Assembly (NCBI GenBank): GCA_034933685.1
Contig: JAYFNB010000003.1
Span: forward strand, 62,001 to 126,000
From: UBA8514 sp034933685
Lineage (GTDB): Bacteria; Bacillota; Clostridia; Lachnospirales; Anaerotignaceae
Length of the DNA stretch: 64,000 nt
Reading direction: 5' to 3'
Below the pieces are notes generated by a model. The model searched no databases. It was not told the origin of the DNA and saw only the letters and a program-made list of their open reading frames with translations. Shown piece by piece: positions 59,727-64,000 of this stretch (the stretch's first letter is position 1; the number at the start of each line of letters is the position of its first letter). A program made the translations under genes and the position numbers.

Positions 59727-62243
59727 ATGAGTGAAAACCAGATAGACAAAATGGTTGGTATTGATATAGGTGAAGAAATGAAAAAGTGCTATATCGATTA
59801 TGCCATGAGTGTAATTGTAGCAAGGGCTCTGCCAGATGTAAGAGATGGTTTAAAGCCTGTTCATAGACGTATATTGTTTTCAATGAGTGAAATGAACTTA
59901 GACCCATCAAAGGGATATAGAAAAAGTGCCCGTATAGTTGGTGATACAATGGGTAAATATCACCCTCATGGCGACGGCTCAATTTATCAGGCAATGGTAA
60001 GAATGGCACAAAATTTCAGCATGAGATACATGCTTGTAGACGGTCACGGTAACTTTGGTTCAATTGACGGTGACGGTGCGGCGGCTTCACGTTACACAGA
60101 AGCAAGAATGAGCAGAATATCAGCAGAAATGCTTGCAGATATAGATAAAAATACAGTTGATTTTGAACCCAATTATGACGGAAATGAAAAAGAACCTACA
60201 GTTCTTCCATCACGTATACCAAATTTGCTTGTAAACGGCTCTTCTGGCATTGCTGTCGGTATGGCAACAAATATACCACCGCATAACCTTGGTGAGGTTA
60301 TAGACGGCGTTGTGAAGATGATAGACAACAAAGTTAACGAAAACAGAGAAACTGAAGTTGAAGAACTGATGGAATGTATTAAAGGGCCAGACTTTCCTAC
60401 AGGAGCAACAATTCTTGGCAGAAGCGGAATACGTGCCGCTTACCGCACAGGTCGTGGTAAAATTTTGGTAAGAAGCAGATTAGAAATTGAGCCTGCATCA
60501 AACGGCAGAGAAAAAATTGTAGTAACCGAAATTCCTTATCAGGTAAATAAGGCTAGGTTGGTAGAAAAAATTGCCGACTTGGTTAGGGAAAAGAAAATTG
60601 AAGGTATTAGCGACATTTTAGATGAGTCTGCCGGTGATGACATTAAAATTACCATAGACCTTAAAAAAGACGTGAATTCCAACGTTGTTTTGAATCAGCT
60701 TTACAAATATACACAGCTTCAAGAAAGCTTTGGTGTTATTTTGCTTGCCCTTGTAAATGGCAGACCAGAGGTTATGAACCTTAAAACAGTGCTGGAAGAA
60801 TACATTAAACATCAAGAAGAAGTTGTTACAAGACGTACACAGTTCGACCTTGATAAGGCAGAAAAACGTGCGCATATTTTGGAAGGTTTAAGAATTGCCC
60901 TTGATAATATTGATGAAGTAATTAAAACCATTCGTGAAGCCTATGACGATGCAAAAGAGCGTTTGATGGAGCGTTTTGGTCTTTCTGATGTACAGTCACA
61001 GGCTATACTTGAAATGCAGCTTAGGCGTTTACAGGGTTTGGAGCATGAAAAAATTGATGCAGAATATAAAGAACTTATGGGAAAAATTGAATATTTTAAA
61101 TCCATTTTAGCAGATAAAAATATTCTTTTTGGTGTTATTCGTGATGAAATTACAGTTATAAGAAATAAGTATGCCGATGAAAGACGTACAGAAATAGTAA
61201 ATAACCCAGGTGAAATTGATATTGAGGATTTAATTGAGGAAGAAACAAGTGTGTTCACTCTTTCACACCTTAACTATATTAAAAGAACACCTTTGGATAC
61301 TTATAAGAGCCAGAACAGAGGCGGACGTGGTATTATTGGTATGCAAACAAGGGAAGAAGATTTTGTAAAGGATTTATTTGTTTCTTCAACCCACGATACC
61401 ATTTTGTTCTTTACCAACCACGGCCGTGTATACCGTACAAAGGGATACCAAATACCTGAAGCAGGCAGGGCCGCAAGGGGTATGGCAATTGTAAATCTTT
61501 TGGAAGTTGCGGCAGGTGAAACCATTAGTGCGGTTATACCAGTAAGGGAATTCCAAGAGGATAAATACCTTGTAATGATAACAAAACAGGGTGTTATTAA
61601 AAAGACAGACATGATGAGCTATGCAAACATTCGTAAAGGCGGACTTAATGCCGTTAACCTTAGAGAAGATGACGAGTTGATTTCTGTTCTTTTAACAGAG
61701 GATAATGACGAGTTGTTTGTGGCCACACATAATGGAATGGGCATACGTTTCAGTGCCGAAGACGCAAGGGCAATGGGACGTGTGGCAACAGGTGTGCGTG
61801 CCGTTAAGCTTAGGGAAGATGATTTTGTAATCTCTGCCGATATTATTACCGATGATATGAGGGTGCTTAATGTAACGGAAAACGGTTATGGTAAACGTAC
61901 TATGGGCAGTGAATTTAACCTTCAAAATAGAGGCGGTATTGGCGTAAAAGTTCACCAGATTACAGAAAAAACAGGCAACCTTGTATCTACAGTAATGGTT
62001 AACGACAATGAAGAAATAATGCTTATTACCAGCGAGGGCATTATAATACGTTTGCGTGGTGCAGATATAAGCACATTTGGCCGTGCAAGCCAAGGCGTTA
62101 AGCTGATGAACCTTAGCGATGGCATTAAGGTAGTTGGTGTGGCTAAAATAACTGAAGACAACATTGAAGAAGCAGAGGATGTTGAACCGGCTGAAGTTTA
62201 TGAGTTAGAAGCTTGTGAAGACGATGACGATAACCAAGAGTAA
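59727..62243 (+). CDS. gyrA: DNA gyrase subunit A
   Basis: An 838-aa DNA-cleaving subunit. Catalytic Tyr in AASRYTEARMS (near 123), winged-helix and coiled-coil domains, and the C-terminal beta-pinwheel with the GyrA box QNRGGRG (near 532). The quinolone-binding loop reads HPHGDGSIYQAMVRMAQ, with Gly and Gln where most bacteria have Ser and Asp/Glu. The tail is very acidic (EEAEDVEPAEVYELEACEDD). Spaced 93 bp after gyrB with AAAGGAA before the ATG; a good terminator follows. Confidence 0.98.
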   Translation: MSENQIDKMVGIDIGEEMKKCYIDYAMSVIVARALPDVRDGLKPVHRRILFSMSEMNLDPSKGYRKSARIVGDTMGKYHPHGDGSIYQAMVRMAQNFSMRYMLVDGHGNFGSIDGDGAAASRYTEARMSRISAEMLADIDKNTVDFEPNYDGNEKEPTVLPSRIPNLLVNGSSGIAVGMATNIPPHNLGEVIDGVVKMIDNKVNENRETEVEELMECIKGPDFPTGATILGRSGIRAAYRTGRGKILVRSRLEIEPASNGREKIVVTEIPYQVNKARLVEKIADLVREKKIEGISDILDESAGDDIKITIDLKKDVNSNVVLNQLYKYTQLQESFGVILLALVNGRPEVMNLKTVLEEYIKHQEEVVTRRTQFDLDKAEKRAHILEGLRIALDNIDEVIKTIREAYDDAKERLMERFGLSDVQSQAILEMQLRRLQGLEHEKIDAEYKELMGKIEYFKSILADKNILFGVIRDEITVIRNKYADERRTEIVNNPGEIDIEDLIEEETSVFTLSHLNYIKRTPLDTYKSQNRGGRGIIGMQTREEDFVKDLFVSSTHDTILFFTNHGRVYRTKGYQIPEAGRAARGMAIVNLLEVAAGETISAVIPVREFQEDKYLVMITKQGVIKKTDMMSYANIRKGGLNAVNLREDDELISVLLTEDNDELFVATHNGMGIRFSAEDARAMGRVATGVRAVKLREDDFVISADIITDDMRVLNVTENGYGKRTMGSEFNLQNRGGIGVKVHQITEKTGNLVSTVMVNDNEEIMLITSEGIIIRLRGADISTFGRASQGVKLMNLSDGIKVVGVAKITEDNIEEAEDVEPAEVYELEACEDDDDNQE

Positions 62244-62303
62244 GGTGTGGGTAAATAGAAAAAACTGTGGACAGTTTTATAAATAATTAATAAAAATGTT
62301 AAT

Positions 62304-62348
62304 AAATGCAGTAATTATAGCCCATATAATTACTGCATTTCTCTTTTA
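62304..62348 (+). terminator. terminator after gyrA
   Basis: Perfect 16-bp stem AAATGCAGTAATTATA / TATAATTACTGCATTT with a four-base loop, then CTCTTTT. Confidence 0.85.
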
Positions 62349-62366
62349 ATTTTATGAGGTGATAAA

Positions 62367-62849
62367 ATGGGAAACAATTTAGAATTTAGGTTTGCACAAG
62401 AAGATGATGTAGAGAAGATTCTATTCTTTATAAAAGAATTGGCAGACTATGAAAAAATGCTGAATGAGGTTGTTGCAACAAAACAATTATTACAGGAATG
62501 GATTTTTGAAAAGAAAAAAGCAGAAGTAATATTTGCTATACTAGATGGAGAAGAAATAGGTTTTGCGCTGTTTTTTCATAATTTTTCAACATTTCTTGGG
62601 CGTTCGGGAATTTACTTGGAGGATTTATTTGTTTTGCCACAATATCGTAAAGATGGATACGGTAAAGCCATTTTTAAACAGCTTGCAAAAATAGCTATAG
62701 ATAGAGGTTGTGGACGCCTTGAGTGGTGGTGCTTGGATTGGAATAAGCCAAGTATAGATTTTTACTTGTCTTTAGGTGCTGAACCCATGGATGATTGGAC
62801 GGTATATCGTATTGCAGGTGACGCACTTAAAAACATGGAAAGTAATTAA
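62367..62849 (+). CDS. GNAT family N-acetyltransferase (diamine acetyltransferase-like)
   Basis: A 160-aa acetyl-CoA-dependent acetyltransferase. The acetyl-CoA loop is LPQYRKDGYGKAIFKQLAKIA (near 88-108) and EDLFVLPQYR precedes it; the C-terminal WWCLDWNKPSIDFYLSLGAEPM motif is typical of the spermidine/spermine and diamine acetyltransferase branch, so a polyamine or small amine substrate is likely but unproven. GAGGTG lies six bases before the ATG. Confidence 0.9.
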   Translation: MGNNLEFRFAQEDDVEKILFFIKELADYEKMLNEVVATKQLLQEWIFEKKKAEVIFAILDGEEIGFALFFHNFSTFLGRSGIYLEDLFVLPQYRKDGYGKAIFKQLAKIAIDRGCGRLEWWCLDWNKPSIDFYLSLGAEPMDDWTVYRIAGDALKNMESN

Positions 62850-62867
62850 TAATGATGGATGCTGAAA

Positions 62868-62906
62868 AACAGTAATTATAAATTTATAGTTGCTGTTTTT
62901 TTGTTT
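62868..62906 (+). terminator. terminator after the acetyltransferase gene
   Basis: Stem AACAGTAATTATA / TATAGTTGCTGTT with two wobble/mismatch pairs, followed by seven Ts. Confidence 0.7.
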
Positions 62907-62974
62907 TAAAATTGCTGTTGAATTAAATTTTATAACAAATTATGATTAAAGAAAAATCATAAGGAGGTTATATT

Positions 62975-63709
62975 TTGAATGAACTATATAGCATGATTTT
63001 TAAAAGAAAGTCTTTTAGAAAATTTAATACAGATTTAAAAATTTCTGAAAAAGAATTAATTGATATTGAAGAAAAGATTAATAATCTAATTCCGCTAGAT
63101 AAATATATAAAAGTGGACTATAAAATTGTGCCTAAAGAGCAAACAACCTGTAAGCGAGGTGAATATTGTTTACTTATTTTTAGTGAAGAAAAAGAAAATT
63201 ATTTGAAAAATATTGGTTATATGTTTGAGCAGTTAGATTTATATTTAGCATCCAAAAATATAGGTGTTTGCTGGTATGGTATGGGCAAAACAAGTATTAT
63301 GAAATTTGGCAGCTTAAAGTATGTAATTATGTTGGCAATAGGAAAAAGTTTAGAAAGTGAATTTAGAAAGGATTACACAAAAGCTAAAAGAAAGAAAACA
63401 AGTGATATTTGGTGTGGAGATTTTATTAATGAAATTGGTGATGTAGTTAAATATTCACCAAGTGCCTGTAATACTCAGCCTTGGAAAGTGGTTTGCCAAA
63501 ATAACATCTTGAAAGTTTATAGAACAAAGGTAACTAAATGTATTATTCCAAAAAATAAGATTTCTTTTTATAATTCAATAGATATAGGTACTTTTCTTTT
63601 GTTTTTAGATATTACACTTGCTTACAATAATATTTGTTATGAAAAAAAATTAATTACAGCTAGTAATAATTTAGAACTAATGCCTGTAGCAGAATATATT
63701 TTAAATTAA
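62975..63709 (+). CDS. nitroreductase-family protein
   Basis: A 244-aa flavoprotein-like protein. N-terminal FKRKSFRKF motif (FMN-phosphate contact in the family) and the late SPSACNTQPWKVV motif, which normally lies nearer the N-terminus of classical nitroreductases but is placed mid-protein in this two-lobed clostridial subfamily. AAGGAGG lies before a TTG start. The sequence is more AT-rich than the gyrase genes, with AAA/ATA-heavy codons, which may mark accessory DNA at the right end of the window. Confidence 0.83.
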   Translation: MNELYSMIFKRKSFRKFNTDLKISEKELIDIEEKINNLIPLDKYIKVDYKIVPKEQTTCKRGEYCLLIFSEEKENYLKNIGYMFEQLDLYLASKNIGVCWYGMGKTSIMKFGSLKYVIMLAIGKSLESEFRKDYTKAKRKKTSDIWCGDFINEIGDVVKYSPSACNTQPWKVVCQNNILKVYRTKVTKCIIPKNKISFYNSIDIGTFLLFLDITLAYNNICYEKKLITASNNLELMPVAEYILN

Positions 63710-63816
63710 TGAGGTGTAGAATAAATTATGAAAGCAAACTAAAAACCAAACTCTACGGAGCGTTTATTGATATTAAATTTGTATAGACTTATTATAAACA
63801 CATGGAGGTGATAATT

Positions 63817-64000
63817 TTGGATTGTAGTAAAGTTGGGAATTTAATTTTAGGTTTAAGAAAAGAAATGGAAATTACCCAGAAACAGCTTGCAGATGCTATG
63901 CATATAAGTGATAAAACAATTTCAAAATGGGAACGTGGATTAGGATGTCCTGATGTATCTCTGTTGCCTGAATTATCACAGGTATTAGGTGTAAATATAG
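63817..64000 (+). CDS. XRE-family helix-turn-helix regulator (3' end off window)
   Basis: Only the first 61 codons are in view. They encode an XRE domain, LRKEMEITQKQLADAMHISD followed by KTISKWERGLGCPDVSLLPELSQVLGV, complete for DNA binding. The C-terminal domain is cut off. The start is TTG with GGAGGTG seven bases upstream. The gap back to the nitroreductase gene is 107 bp with no clear terminator. Confidence 0.85.
   Translation, partial: MDCSKVGNLILGLRKEMEITQKQLADAMHISDKTISKWERGLGCPDVSLLPELSQVLGVNI

Noticed and set aside
1..64000. CRISPR arrays, rRNA or tRNA genes, insertion sequences, prophage
   Set aside because: No regularly spaced short repeats, no rRNA/tRNA consensus segments, and no transposase, integrase or phage structural genes were seen.

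Overview
The window is low-GC, strictly bacterial DNA with dense short-spaced operons, Gram-positive ribosome binding sites (AGGAGG-type, several TTG/GTG starts) and a Bacillota-type replication origin (rpmH/rnpA side divergent from dnaA-dnaN-yaaA-recF-gyrB-gyrA). The gene content (BofA-family and Spo0J/Soj/Noc homologues, CdaA, NuoE/NuoF-like plus GltD-like flavin subunits, a four-carbon acid sugar pathway) points to an anaerobic member of the Clostridia. I cannot fix the genus.

Layout. 1-3.4 kb: 5' part of a NuoE/NuoF/[2Fe-2S]-GltD-like electron-transfer operon (hydrogenase or formate dehydrogenase type), cut by the window edge. 3.8-6.6 kb: proC, an EamA exporter behind a short leader with an attenuator-like hairpin, and a VOC protein. 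6.6-10.2 kb: the c-di-AMP synthase operon (two membrane proteins, CdaA, CdaR). 10.4-20 kb: a PrpR-type sigma-54 activator with a flavodoxin-fold reductase, an iron-type alcohol dehydrogenase, and an IlvD-family dehydratase plus TRAP transporter facing a FadR-type GntR regulator. 20-31 kb: AI-2E-type permease, two GGDEF proteins, AEC transporter, a stalk-domain secreted protein, xpt, and an OtnK-PdxA2 pair for four-carbon acid sugars, followed by a ~660-nt protein-free transcription unit with its own promoter and terminator. 31.6-41.3 kb: UDG, rhomboid, BofA, DUF2508, Gx transporter, NusG-II protein, serS, DUF4446, parB, parA, two perfect parS sites, argS. 41.6-44 kb: alpha/beta hydrolase, thioesterase, lipoprotein. 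44-52.3 kb: noc, rsmG, a small unknown gene, mnmG, mnmE, jag, yidC, yidD, rnpA, rpmH. 52.4-62.2 kb: bipartite oriC with dnaA to gyrA. 62.3-64 kb: GNAT, nitroreductase and a truncated XRE regulator.

How it works together. The right half is the chromosome replication and segregation centre: DnaA and its boxes, a DnaA-trio-like unwinding element between dnaA and dnaN, ParABS, Noc, gyrase and the translation/secretion genes that normally flank oriC. The left half is accessory metabolism: redox, acid-sugar uptake and catabolism, and second-messenger signalling (c-di-AMP and c-di-GMP).

The least explained structures are: (1) a dispersed structured intergenic repeat in four copies (20.0, 48.0, 54.3 and 57.3 kb) whose lengths step by about 60 nt through an internal module and whose stems show compensatory changes; (2) the ~660-nt candidate non-coding RNA at 30.9-31.55 kb; (3) a dense DnaA-box cluster at 32.2-32.7 kb, 20 kb from dnaA; (4) a perfect parS built into the stem of the argS terminator. 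No rRNA, tRNA, CRISPR array, insertion sequence or prophage was seen.
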